A DNA stretch of 64,000 nucleotides from Coniferiporia sulphurascens (Eukaryota; Basidiomycota; Agaricomycetes; Hymenochaetales; Hymenochaetaceae): the NCBI GenBank assembly GCA_002794785.1, contig NBBA01000003.1, forward strand, positions 1,054,001-1,118,000, read 5' to 3'. Below the pieces are notes generated by a model. The model saw only the letters and a program-made list of their open reading frames with translations, was not told the origin of the DNA and did not search any database. Positions 22,334 through 34,699 of this stretch are shown one piece after another. Positions within the stretch are counted from its first letter, which is position 1; each line of letters opens with the position of its first letter. Position numbers and translations under genes: made by a program.

Positions 22334-24288
22334 TCACCCTTCGTGCACAACCTCTTCCACGGCTTCAGCAAAAATCTGGCAGCCCTTTGCCATATCCTCT
22401 TTTGAAACATTCAGCGCCGGAATGAAACGCACAACCTCGTATATCGACGTCGTGAGAATAAACATCCCCTTATCGATGCACTTCTTCGACACTCGGCTCG
22501 CCATATTCTTCGGTGCATCAGCAATGTAGGCGATATCGCGAGGGAGCGTCGCCGACGAGGCAAATTCCACACCGACCATGAGCCCGAGCCCACGTACATC
22601 GAGAATGTACTTCCCCACGGTAGGGTTCTCGCGAAGTTTGTGCAGAGCTGAGAAAAGCTCCTTTGACCTTAAAAGGACCCGAATTAGGGCTAGCTTCCCT
22701 GATTTGTCTGACTTTACTTCCGGGTACATACCTTTCCTGCGCGTTGTCTAAGACACGCTCATCTTTCATAACTTCGGCACATGCTACGCCTGCAGCACAT
22801 GCGACTGCGTTACCCGCATAAGTGCCGCCCTGAAAGTAGCGATTGAGTTTCATTTTCTCTTCGATAGTCACCGAATTAGCACAAATACCATGCTTCCGGG
22901 CTTCAATTTGTCAGAAAGCTCCTTTCGAGTCACCACGCCACTCAGCGGGAAGCCGTTTGCAACTCCCTATTAAACTCGTTAGACATGTCCATATACTGAA
23001 AGAATTTCATCACGGACTTTGGCCATAACCATCATGTCGGGCCTGACTCCGCTATACTCAGAGGCAAAGTATTTTCCAGTCCGGCCAAAGCCACACTGAA
23101 CTTCGTCGAAGATTAGCATAATCTTGTGCTTGTCCGCTATTTCACGCAGAGCTTTGAGGAATGAGGCGGGCGCAGGAACGTAACCTCCTTCCCCGATAAC
23201 TGGCTCAATGAGAATGGCCGCGGTCTGATTAGGCGAAGTTTGCTGCACCAGTAGGAGCTCCAGCTGGTATAGTGAGCGATTGACGAGTTCTTCCTCGCTG
23301 GTTGAGGGGGGGAGACCATGCTGGTGCCAGTACGGAAATGGCATTGGAAATACTCCTGGCTATAAAAACAAATTAAGACTCATTTAAACCGTTATCTTGA
23401 AATCTCGGGAAATTATACCATTAAAGGTTCAGTTCCATCAAAGTAACCCGTCTTGCTTTTCGTCAATGCCATTGCACCATATGTTCTCCCATGATAGGCA
23501 CCTGCACATGAACTTAGCATCATTCAATTGAATTGCGCATGTAGCCTAACCCTGCATGACAATTATGTTCTGTTTTTTCGTAAAAAGTCTCGCCATTTTG
23601 ACAGATGCTTCGACAGCTTCAGAACCAGAGTTCCAGAAGAAAAACGAATCAAGAGATGGGTGTGGCATTACAGGTAGCAGCCTTTCAATAAGTTGCAGAT
23701 ATGGCGTGTGGTACGCTATGCTAACCTGCGAGCAAGTGCTTATAGTGAAAGAAAATACTTAAACAAAAGTACAGCCCAACATACCTGACCGTGTACCAGA
23801 GACATGCACTGCTCTGCCGCAGCTTTGCTGACTTTAGGGTGGCAATGGCCTGGCAATACCGTTCAGTTTATTTCAGTAAACGTACACGGCGAGCCTCGAT
23901 CACACACAAACTCACCCAGACTTGTGACGCCGATACCACATGTGAAGTCGAGCATTCGCCTACCATCATGCAAAGTAACATACGAGCCCTCGCCCTTAGC
24001 TATGATAGCTTCCGCCATACGTCCGAGGCCTTTGGTAACATGCTTCTCCCCAATCTGCAGGAGACTCTCAGCGGAAGAGGCTAAAGTCCTCCGTATAGGG
24101 CTGCACAAGCCAGATCCTGCAGGGCTGAAAGAAAGTTTGAGCAAGTGTCGGTAGTTAATAGCTCATACACCGTACATTCGGGCCCGTGCGATTGTTACCT
24201 GTGTACAAAGACATAACCAACTGTACGGACGTGTGAGATGGTAGGGGATACTTACAGAAGCCCGGGAACTGGAAAGTTTTCTGAACAT
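22334..24288 (-). CDS. Class III PLP-dependent aminotransferase (4-aminobutyrate aminotransferase-like), mitochondrial
   Basis: Transfers an amino group from an omega-amino acid, probably 4-aminobutyrate, to an oxo-acid. The true start is a short first exon, 24256-24288 (MFRKLSSSRAS), joined to an exon whose 5' border is at 24124; no ATG exists in the second exon upstream of the conserved sequence. The leader is Arg/Ser-rich (PIRRTLASSAES), consistent with mitochondrial import. Conserved blocks in order: LDFTCGIGVTSLG, HPSLDSFFFWNSGSEAVE, GAYHGRTYGAMALT, ILIEPVIGEGGYVPAP, LIFDEVQCGFGRTG (Asp contacts the PLP ring) and PDMMVMAK with the PLP-binding Lys just before an intron, then GGTYAGNAVACAAG. 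The C-terminus is VRFIPALNVSKEDM. About eight introns. The fold and cofactor are sure; substrate is inferred. Confidence 0.85.
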
Positions 24289-24634
24289 CGGCGGTTCACG
24301 GTATGAATACTAGTGACTCTATTATGTTCTTGGTGGAAGTTAGTTACTGAAATGAGTCTGGTTGACGAGAGCTGACGTCAGGCAATTTAAATGGAGCATG
24401 CTGCATCCGGCTCGACGGCTCCTGTTATCTTTTATGTAATAGCCGATATCGGGAGGTAGACTCGAGTGCCGAAATAAAATAGAGTCGAGCAAATACGACC
24501 AGGCGAAAAGTGAGGATGCGAACTCTGTATTAAAATTACGCATGTAGGGAGGCGAACTCTGGCGGGAACAACGGGAATAATGCTACCAGTCAAAGACGCG
24601 TGACATTGTGACAAGAAGCCGAGACGCGTTCCTT
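24289..24634. promoter_or_regulatory. Divergent intergenic region aminotransferase / PH-domain gene
   Basis: 346 bp between two divergent starts. Mixed composition, no clear TATA box. Confidence 0.4.
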
Positions 24635-27600
24635 ATGAGTGCTGCACGTGATACCGTGCAGGAGACGGCGACGGAGACCCCTTCTCCCTCCTCCGATACC
24701 GCAATGTCAGTCTTTTCCTCTAGGTACACATCTACAGACTCAAGGCCCTCGTTAACGAGGGGGAGCACCGCACTTACCTCTGAATCAGCTCCTTTACCCA
24801 CTCCTGTAGACTACCCAGCCCACCTCGACTGTAGCGACGTCCGAAAGAATGCCAATACTGGTGCCCCAATCGATCCCGTGCGCATACAGACGCCAACTCG
24901 GGACAGAAATAGCGTCCCCCTGAGTCGCGTAGGATCTCCGACTTCCTTCTTTGCTCAGGACCGTCCGACGGAGGACCCATCCAACGACTCGTACTTCCCT
25001 GTGTCAGCCTCTCACGCGCCTGAAACTCCCACTCGTCAACGCTCAACAAAGGAGTTAATCAGCAGGTATGAAACTATGTATCCGAGATCTATTAGTAGTC
25101 CGGGAAAGGCATCTCACCCCTCGTCTGTGCACCGCAACAACTATTCACCTGATCCCTTTGCAATTCGTCCTCCCCTCGTTCCTGGGGGTAAAGGCCGCTC
25201 TCCTCTTCGAGATTCTTTCAGAAACCTTATATCTCTTTTCGGAAAGAAAGGGAAAGGGAGAGACGATGACTGTGCCCTTCTAAGCTGCCAGTATGAGCCC
25301 TCCGTTACTTCTTCGTCAAGAACCAAAGGGAACACCTACTGTAGCTCACCTCTTGATAAGCAAATGCCCACCATACCCGGAAGGCCACGATTGTTACACT
25401 CGGGTCCTGTACTGTATCTGTCTCGCTCGGCTTCTGATCAGACGCTTCCCGTTTGGACAAGCTGTAAAGCATCTCTTTTTGAGGACCATATCCTCTTGGA
25501 ATGGCTTACTGCGTATGGAAATCCATCATCAAGTACAATCGTGCTGGGAGGCTCAACAGATGTACACTCACTTGCAAGATCTCAGGCCGATCCTACAGAG
25601 AAGAGTCTACTGCCTAATGCTGGACAAGACACTCATATCTTCGAGATAACCTATACTGGCAACCCGCCGGAAAAATTCGCCCTTTTTTCTGTTGCGGAAA
25701 GGAGTGCTTGGGTTAGCAGCATCTGGGACGTATTGTTACAACTAAGCGGAAGTGATAGCTCAAAGCTCCGAGAGGAGGTTCCGTCTAAACTTGATTACGA
25801 CATCAAATATGAGGAATTGCGTCCAGCCTCATCTTCAAGGGAATCACAGCCAGCCTATTCACCTTCGCTTGCGGAAGCCTCTGACGTCCTTTTCAACATA
25901 CCATCAACTTCGACCGCGGAGTGCGAGCTCGGGTCGATAAAACCGAGCTTTGACCGACTTGTGTTCCAGGTTGACAGCCCTTGTCGCGGAAGCTCATCTT
26001 GCTCTCCCAGCATTTACAACTCTGAGTGTTTTTCTGCCCCAGCGACGCCTATCAAATTCTCACAACTTGGTAGTCGTAAAGGATCGTACGCTTCAAGAAG
26101 GTCGAGTCCCTCAATTCAAAACTTGGATAATCTTTCTCTCGTGCGAAGCCACCTATCCAAGTTGTCTGACGAAACAGGCGCGGTTCGCGCTCCCTCAAAG
26201 CTCTCCCGCCAAAATACGTTGGAGCCTAGCTATTCCACCCCACCTTCTCATGTGCCAAGCTATCTTGCTACTCCACAGTCGTTACGTGCAGATATAACGC
26301 ATGACTCACGATCCAAAGTGCAGTCCTCGACTTTGGATTCCAGAGATAATGACTCAATTTACGAATTTTACGCCTGCAAGCCCCACGCAAGGCGTACACT
26401 ATCTCCTGTGCTTGACGTATCCGAGTCCCAAGCTGCCGACACGCCCAGAGCCGAAGACACATCCTTTACCGATGGGGGCGCATCTGACGACTTGAATAGA
26501 CACATATCCCAGAAGACGACATTCAGCTGTCTTTCAAGAGCTTCTTCTACACTCAATCGCTCTGAAGACGATGCACAGATCGGTGCACACCCCCTCATCG
26601 CATTAATACAGGACCATGCGGTGCAGCAGTACAGTCAGACCTCAGACCTCGGCCACCAGATTGCGTCGCTCCAAAACGATGTCCTCGGAATGTCCTCGGA
26701 TTTGCGTGCTGCCATATCCGAGCAACGGCCTGACTCCACACTTCGTGGGTTGCTTGAGGATCTGTGCACGAAGATGGAAGCGGCCGCTGCGGTTGGCAAA
26801 GGACATGGCAACCACTTAAGAGAGCTCAACGAAAAAATGGACAGTATTAAGACTCATATCTTGATGAAGCGTGACGAGATACAAATTCGACAGTCCCATA
26901 CTCTAGAGGACAGCGCTGGAACGGACGAGAAAGATTTGATGCTAAAGAACATCGGTGGTACAATGGACGAGGTCCACCTAAATCTCAGAGATAATATGCC
27001 GATCATTCTTGATCGCCTTGCCGTTTTACATCAAAGTGCACTTCCTGGTGACTCCTCTCAAATGAACGCGAAACTCGATGAATTATTGGAGGCATTTAAA
27101 AATATTAAGCAACTGCAACCTGAAGATGTGGGTTCACATTCTGTGCGAGGGCCATCCAACTACAGTTCCGATGATAATCAGACCAACTTAGAAGTGAGTA
27201 GATCCCCGATCAGCAGCGCCTTATTGTGATCGACGCGATACAATATTAATTACAGGCACGGAACGCGGAAAAACCAGCTTGTGGAAACACGGAAGTTACA
27301 CTCTCCGGAAATAATCGAGAAACCTTTGGAAACGCAGACGTTGAAGCAAAGGTTAAAGCGCACACCCCTTTCCGAGTGGAGCATGTCTGGACTAACATGA
27401 ATACTCGGTATCATAGCTCACAGAGGTACTGGAGTTACTTAAAAATGACGAGGAACAGAAGAAAGTGCGCACCGAACAACAAGCAGAGAGCATACGATAC
27501 CTACATGAACTCAACACTGTGAGTTCATTTCGTTTTTCTCCTATCATTGGATTTCTGATTTTGTTTCTCTTTAGTGGCTCCAATCCTTCGTCGACAACGG

Positions 27601-28487
27601 GACCGCACAAATACAAAGCGTTGCCCAAGGTGTTGAACACCTTTGCAGAGAACTTTCCCCTCAAACTCAGGCAGACATCGGTTCTTCGGTATTTAGAAGT
27701 AGCGTTGACCCCAAACAGAAGCACGGCGGTCTCCGTGCGGAGCTCAGTGATCTCATCACTTCCGTAAAGGCGGGCGAGGAAAAGTCATCATCCATCCAGA
27801 CATTACTCACGGAAGTTCTGGAAGAAAATAGAGGAAGGAATGCCGATATAAAGACATTCCGTACGTCCTCCACTATCATTCGGACGAACCTGCTTCGATA
27901 CATCGTCATTTTTAGATACAGAGACCGTAGTTGGGATGATAGATCGGCAAAGACAGGAGCAGGAGGTAATGCTACGAGGGATAGCCGCAGGTAGGTTTGT
28001 GTTTTTAAGGCTTTGTCCGTCTTTTCAACAGCAACGTATTAGAATTGTCGAACGAAATCCGGGGAGAGCGCCTGCGTTTCGTCGAGGCTATGAAAGAGGC
28101 TACTGCCATAAACGTCCAAGGTAGTATTTCTTTCGTCGCCCGGAACTCTGGAATTTACGCATTAAATGGCTAGTACACGTTGAGGAGTTCAAGAAGGAGC
28201 TTGGCAGAGAAGTCATGATGATGACATGCGAAGTTGGCCGTCTCCAAAGGGAGCGCCAGATGTTGGAGCAACAGATCGCAGATCTGTTCGCGTTTTTCGC
28301 CAAGCAGCGAGCAGAAATGGTGAGTAATAGACTATTTCACATAAAAAAAGTGATTAAAAGTGATTAAAATGAAGAATCAGGAGCAAGGGTCAATGGAAAG
28401 AGCACGACAAGCTCTACAGCCCCCGCAGGCACAACCCACTCGATCGAGCTCACGCGGGCGGCCATTGCCTATACCAAAACAGAGATA
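24635..28487 (+). CDS. Large Ser-rich protein with PH-like domain and C-terminal coiled coil, function unknown
   Basis: I do not recognise a named orthologue. The first exon (24635 to about 27195) gives some 850 residues. The start is the first ATG in frame (MSAARDTVQE); the frame upstream to 24608 begins with GTG. Residues 1-240 are Ser/Pro/Thr-rich and disordered. Residues about 245-370 look like a pleckstrin-homology domain: PRLLHSGPVLYLSRSA, CKASLFEDHILLEWL, HIFEITYTGNPPEKFALF and a closing helix AERSAWVSSIWDVLLQ. A second disordered part follows, then helical segments from about residue 660 (DHAVQQYSQTSDLGHQIASL) through the short later exons (ELLKNDEEQKKVRTEQQ, VEEFKKELGREVMMMT, GRLQRERQMLEQQIADL), likely coiled coil. 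The tail is SSSRGRPLPIPKQR, ending at 28487. This layout suggests a cortical or polarity scaffold, which is inference. Confidence 0.72.
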
Positions 28488-28583
28488 GCGATAGCGAAAA
28501 GTTCCTCGCTTTGGGGGGAAAGGAGACACTTGCGCAAATGTGGACGATTAATGTAAGAAGGTAGTCGTTGGTGACAAGCCAGG

Positions 28584-31500
28584 TCATTGTAGCGAGTAAG
28601 GGTCAATGTAGCGCGCGGTGGCCGCGATGCGGAAGTCCATGGGGACGACGGTGTGCTAGTACACTGTAAACACAAGTATCCTGAAGGGAAAACGTAAATG
28701 CCCACGTCGTATGCTTTCTGTATTTTGGCACCCGTCATCACCAAGACATCTCCCTGCGGAAAGTGAGAATACGATGGATGAATAAGTGGCGTAGTGTTAC
28801 TCACATGTCGAAGAACCAAAGTAAGCTCCTTTTCGCGTTGACCAGTGGTCGGAGCTTCATGGAGGCGAAAGTGCATCAGGGCAAGTGATCCAAGAGACAA
28901 CGAAGAGACTATTGGACCGAGTCCCTTCTCATCATCAGTATGATACTGAGTGATTACGGATCAGTTCAAAATCATTTATTAGTTGAGCATCAAAACATAC
29001 AGCCATCCTTTGCTCCACCATATACGCCGCTGTTAAGATCTCATTGAAGTTCGCGCTCTCATTCACGACAAGAGAGGCCCGATCTTTGATCAGCTGAAGG
29101 GCTCCATTAACACTTTTTGGAGCTTGTTCGAAAGGAACCGTGGTGTTTGTTCCGACAACATACTGGAACAGGTGTTATACACATTGCGCTCGTCATCATG
29201 GCTGAGCATTGCATACTTTGTAAGGAACACCGGCTGTCAGAAGAGAGGTATCATTACCCGCAGACTTCCATTTTTAGAGCACTTGAGAACTCACAATTAT
29301 GTGAGAAATAATTTGCCAGCATACGACCACGGACTAGAAGCTTATTCTAAGATAATCTCCTGTTCTTTAACCGAAAATCGAACCTACCTTGGGTCTGAGC
29401 GGAGATTAGTTCCATAGTTTCAGCAAGAGGGCGTAAGGACATACAGCGCGTAATGGATATCTCCTAAGGAACGAACCTGCCCGTGCTTCCTCCTGGAAAA
29501 GCTTAAACAAATTGTTTGCTCTCTGATTGACTCGCGGATTGCCAGAAATGAGATGAATGCGTCCCCTTTAAAGTAGTGAAAGGGTATCCAACCTAAATCA
29601 ACTGTCCACATACCGTTGCTCAGGAAGCTCATATGTAAATAGCTGTCCGCCCTCCGAGCTATCCGGCTTCTTCCACATTGAAGTCAAAAAGCTGATGCCT
29701 GATGATGATAGTAAGTTAATTTAACATAAGTGTTCTGCGGGCGGTTAGGCGAGAAGCGATTTCGTTTAACCTGAGCCCTTGTAAATTTTATGGTGCTTAA
29801 AATTCTTCGAGCCCATCAATTTCGCTTCTTGGTCCCAGAATTCGCTATGCACTCTAATTGGTAACGGTGGGGTGCCAAGGAACGTAGCCTGCAAACAAAA
29901 ATATAAGTAAAATAAAATCAGGCACAGAGACTCTACAAACTTCACAATCCGGACAGTCCCAGCATTCCCATTTCTCGCTGAAGAAGTTTTTCAGAGGTTT
30001 TTCAGATTTCAGATTACACGTGCTGTGGATAATAAGAATGGTCCTTACCGAGGACACAACTGGCCACAATTGTGACACCACCATCCCCTCGCGGAATAGA
30101 CCGTTTCGGCAGGCGCATGCAGGTCTTCAATAGGGGACTTTGGCGTCAGATCAATACTGCCAAAATTGGGATGGGGCCGGAGTCTGAGGAAACGCGAGTC
30201 ATACTTCAGCGCTTGATATTCTTCGAGGCCCATCCTGAAGAATTCCGAGCAACTCGGATGGAGACACAACCATCCTTTTTCATATACTAAGGGGCTTGCC
30301 TCGCCGCAAACTACGCATTTCGATCGCTCCTTTAACATAGAAAAACAATTGTATCGGAGCCGGCGGGAAACAGTAAAGGAATTACTACCCACAAAAAGCT
30401 CACAGTCATTCCGATTTGGGGATTCTGCTGATAACGTTATTTCAGCCAACGAATCTTCAAGTTATTACACCCGCCGACAAGCTCCTCACCAGTACAGCGG
30501 TCCCACCATAGACCGTTGGACTGAATTGCTGTCCCGTTTGTCTCCGGGTGACCAGGGCCCACGCTTGTTCCCCTGGGGCGTGACGAGGGTGAGACCTCGT
30601 CTTTCTGCCACCACGGTTCTCCCTGACCCTCGCAATACTGGAAAGCGAATTTATACTTCACGCGGACACTAGAGGTCTGGTTGGCCCCAGACGCCTCCGT
30701 TTCAGCTGCGAAGTAATCACATGAAGGTTTCGCCTACTTTAACATTAAAACATTGGCTCACCCCAAGCGTCAACAATCCAGTACAATCCTAATACAGCGT
30801 ACATATACTTCCCTAGGTCATACGGGAAAAGAGCATACTTGTCGTCCGCAACCAAAACAATCGGATAGTGATTTTCGAATCCATTAAGGAGTGCACGGAC
30901 AGAGTAGTCTTGTTCACTTTGACCCGATGAGCCATCCAACGATTTCCCGCCGCTGTCCATTCGGTGTAAATAGTGTCGGTGAACAGTTTAAATGTATAAG
31001 ACACACATACAACGTACCCATGCGATATAATTAATCTTCCGTCATGGCAAAATACGTCTCGCCTGCGAGAAAAGATGTGCGTGACCGTTGGAAACGTGAT
31101 AATGATGGGAAACTTACTGAGACGAATAGCCCCCCAGGAGATAGCCATGCGCCTTTCCATCGTTGTGATAGACACCGCCATGATAAGCGCGGAACCATGT
31201 TGTAGTTTCACATAATGCTTGCCGGGACTAGAGAGCAGACTATAGATGTTGAAGAATGAAAATCTGTCATAGAGGCTCACAGCTGCCCATATTCGAGGCC
31301 GTTTTCCATCTGGCAAAGGAGGTTTTGGGGTGGTCTGTTGCGGCAGATCCGTCACGTTCCTAATAAAACGACCGTCAAGGACTTTCGTTTTATGGGAGTG
31401 GAACTTTCACTAACGGGCGCAACCTGTCCATATCAATCAGTTTATCGGGTCCCTCGGAAATGACAGCTACATCAGAAAAAACAGTTTGTTTCAACACCTC

Positions 31501-33434
31501 CTGGGGTTTTTGTGGGTCGATATTTCCGTCGAGAATTCTTGGGCGTTCAACGAGTGTCTTGTCTGATTCCAATGACGACAACGGATACGTCCCTGTTACG
31601 GGAACCAAAGGCAAAGCGGGCTGGCGCAGGTCTGATGGTGGTGGAGGCTGCTGGTCAGACTTTTCTACCATGAAGTTGAAACCAAATTGGTAAGTCGTGC
31701 CATTGGCGGCTGAAACACGCGGTACGGTCTTGTACGGAATAATTCCAAGTTTGTTTAAGATACCTGCGTTATCTGTTACTTCCTTTGGGAGAACCCAAAC
31801 GGGCTTCCCTATCCTTCTTCCAATAATTTTGGAACCTGATGATAATGCTCCTTCGTCGATGTTAAGACTTTGGGAGGGCCTGTATATCCATCCCGCTGTT
31901 TTCCGCTTTTGCCTTTTTGCTACCGTTTGTGATTTCGCGTTGGCGTCGATGGATGAATGAAGTCTGTCTTTCGTGCCCTGAGTAACTTCGGGAGTCTCGT
32001 CTCCAGGAGGATCCCGATACTTGCGTTTGTTTGGATGCTTCCCACTCGCAGTAGGCTCGATACGCGCATCCCACAGTGATGGCGCCTCTCTTCCTTTGCC
32101 TTTCTTAGGATCACGCGCTATTTGAGTAGTGCCTTTTACCTCGTGTAGTCTCGTCCCCGTGTTACCCTTGAAGAAATGTTCAGTAACGGAACGCTTGAGG
32201 GAGGCTGAATTTTCCGCATACCTTGCTGGCCTTATTTTGCCTGCTGTTCCCCACAGATTTAGGTGTCCTTTTCTTTGTTTTAGGTTTTCTTTTCAACCTT
32301 GTATCCACCCGCTCAGCTCCTTCATTTGGTTTAATTGTTCCCATTAACCTATGCGTATTCGCAATTGATGTTTTCGAGCTTCCGGCCACAGCTGTTTCTT
32401 TCGTAGAGAGTAGCGAATTATCGGCTGGGTTTATTCTAATATCACTCGGGACGGGGATGGTTGTCAAGCACTTCTTCATAGCCGTTTTCAATGAAACCAC
32501 TGAGGAATTGGCCTTGAAAATAGGAGCCGCAGGTAGGCCCCCTTCTTTGGCAGCAGAGACAGACCGCTTTCGTCTATTTGGCTTTGATACTTTCTTTGAT
32601 GGACGGCATAGCGTCTTTGGAGCCTGGACGCCGGTCCTTTGTAGCGGTCGTGAGTCCGAAATCAAACCATTTTTCGGGCTAACAGATAAACCTTGGCCCT
32701 GCTTGCCTGGCCAATCTGTCAAATAACAAGGTTACATTTTAATCTTAACGCTCGGTGAAGCCTGTATGTGAACCACCTTCTTGTAACGTCCAATCGTCAC
32801 AGCTCTCGGCCGTATCGTCCGCGGCAGCGGCTTCAAGTCTATTTGTCGCCTCATTCGATTGGTTTATGTGTTTCGACTCGTAAACGAATCCCCTAGCCTT
32901 TCTCTCCGCCCACACGAGCTTTTCCGCTTCCTCTCGTTTTTTCTTATATAGTTTCCAGTAGTATTCAACGAACAGACGCCAGGGCTTGGGGCTTTTGCGA
33001 ATCTCGATCAACTCTGGGACGAGGCCTGGATCGTCATCTCGGCTTTTCCCTAAAGCCTGCCTAACCCAGCGACCATACGCCTGTAACTGTAGAACAAAGC
33101 AAAGTCAATCATCTCAATAACAACTAACGGGCCATAGTGCACGCACAAATGCCGGATTGCTTTCCTCACGGATAGCTTCAGGGCAGTTGCGACTCGGAAG
33201 CACAGTTTCTGCGCGATTACGCGTCTTCGCTGGTAGGCCCGCTAGTTCGGCATACTCTCTTATAAGAAATTGAGTCGGAAAAGGCTCGTGATCTAGCAGT
33301 TTTCTGTCAGTCCAGCCTTGCGGGAGTTGACCCAACGCGTCAGATTCAGTCAAATCTTCATTGACGCGACCTTTGTCGTAAGACGTGTCCGAACTTTCCA
33401 GCGTGCTGCTTTCCACCAGCAAGTGGTCGCTCAT
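28584..33434 (-). CDS. Large zinc-finger protein with C-terminal AlkB-like Fe(II)/2-oxoglutarate dioxygenase domain
   Basis: Spliced from many exons on the minus strand. Start is the first ATG (33434, MSDHLLVESS). The N-terminal about 500 residues are Lys/Pro-rich and disordered (RLKRKPKTKKRTPKS). One join is clear: NSRQNKASK, intron gtatgc..cttcaag, then GNTGTRLHEVKG. A basic middle part follows, then SRQALCETTTWFRAYHGGVY and DDKYALFPYDLGKYMYAVLG, and YKFAFQYCEGQGEPWW. Two Cys clusters come next: KCVVCGEASPLVYEKGWLC (about 30320) and WWCHNCGQLC ... WECWDCPDC. The catalytic domain has YVVGTNTTVPFEQAP, a YHTDDEKGLGPIVSSLSLGS block carrying the H-x-D iron ligands, GDVLVMTGAKIQKAY, and finally HTVVPMDFRIAATARYI, with the third His and the 2OG-binding Arg, ending at 28584. 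Substrate is unknown; nucleic-acid demethylation is the family default. Two genes cannot be fully excluded near 32745. Confidence 0.78.
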
Positions 33435-33656
33435 GACGGCGAGAAGCAGGATGGGCCGCACGAAACAAATCTGACCACTAAATGTCTACCAGAAGAAGTA
33501 CGGCACAGCCCGTACGCGACGCGGCGACGTTGAACGGCGACTCAAGTCTTTATGGTTGAACTTAGATGGCAAATTCTGCCACATTGCCAGTTAACGGAGC
33601 AAACGTTTGACGAAACTGTAGTTTTTATAGAGTATGCGAATGACAAGGTAAATCTA

Positions 33657-34327
33657 TTACTTGGAGACGGCATGCTGCAGCGCCTCGTATACGTCGATCT
33701 CTATCCGTGCCTCAGCCTTATCCGCCTCCGACCCATTACCAGCAGCGACTTTTTGGGCCTCAGCAAGATTGCTACGGATGGCCTATTCCGGAGGGTAAGA
33801 TACAACATAGGGTGCATGTCATAAAGGGTCGTACCTCAGGTGAAAAATCCGCCAATGGCGCCGCCTCGACCGCATTAATGGTGAGCTTGTTGTTCGGGTG
33901 CACGGTCGCAAAACCGCCGCTCACTGGCAGACGCAAAACGTCGAATAAGTAATGAATGTGTTGTGCAAATAGTAACGCGTCAAAAAATATTTACCGAACC
34001 ACTTCTGACTGCTGTTCCCCGACTCAATAACCTCTACGACGCCAGGGCGCAGGGGCTCAATCGACGGGACGTGGTTCGCGAGAATACCCATATCACCAGT
34101 TGCGGCAGCAATGTTGACCTGCACGACCTCGGTTGATGCGAAAAGAGTCTGACGCACACTAGTCAGTCGAAGCTACGGCAAAACGCCGCAGTAGGACAGA
34201 CCTGGTGGGGGAGAACCAAGGACAACTTAATCTTGTCCGATACCTCTGCATAGCCCCGACGCTGGAGAACGGATGCCGCTCGCGGCGCACGGCGTGCAGC
34301 GGTGGAAACAAAGCGGAGGGCCGACAT
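33657..34327 (-). CDS. ATP16: ATP synthase delta subunit, mitochondrial (F1 delta)
   Basis: Central-stalk subunit of mitochondrial F1Fo-ATP synthase. The first exon starts at 34327 (MSALRFVSTAARRAPRAAS), an Arg/Ala-rich mitochondrial presequence ending near RRGYAEVSDKIKLSLVLPHQ. The intron uses gtctgt..cgtcag. The next exon reads TLFASTEVVQVNIAAATGDM and GILANHVPSIEPLRPG, the classic beta-sandwich start of the delta subunit. It continues with GGFATVHPNNKLTINAVEAA and the C-terminal helical hairpin AIRSNLAEAQKV and IDVYEALQHAVSK. Length about 164 residues is right. The last Lys codon is followed by TAA at 33657. Only 222 bp separate it from the oxygenase start downstream. Firm assignment. Confidence 0.93.
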
Positions 34328-34699
34328 GGCTAGTGGTGAGCTCGAAGGTGACGGACGACAGCAGAGTTTCAAGGCGGACTTTACCGGCTTACCCACGGGT
34401 TTTGCCGAGGCGACATTCGGTGCAACCGACATATTCTCTGATTCACGGACAAAACCAATAGAATAATCTGCGAAAGCTACTATTCCATGACGTCTACGCC
34501 ATATATACAAGGTTACCGAGTCAAAGATATTATAATTAGTTCCATTAATCCGAATGCCCGAGCACCCAACGGAAAAGAGACGTAAACATCTTCCAAATTC
34601 TACCAACCACAGTGACTGGTGCCGCGGAGGCGTCTACCTCAGATAGTGAGCCATTTTGACCAGAAACGCAGCCTTGAGAAAATGTGAGCAATCCTAGGC
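34328..34699. promoter_or_regulatory. ATP16 promoter / GCS1 3' region
   Basis: 372 bp between the glutamate-cysteine ligase stop and the ATP synthase delta start, both minus. No gene is supported here. Confidence 0.45.

Noticed and set aside
24117..24144. Aminotransferase start at 24144 as given by the longest open frame
   Set aside because: The first codon there is TTG, not ATG, and lies inside the intron that ends at the acceptor before 24124.
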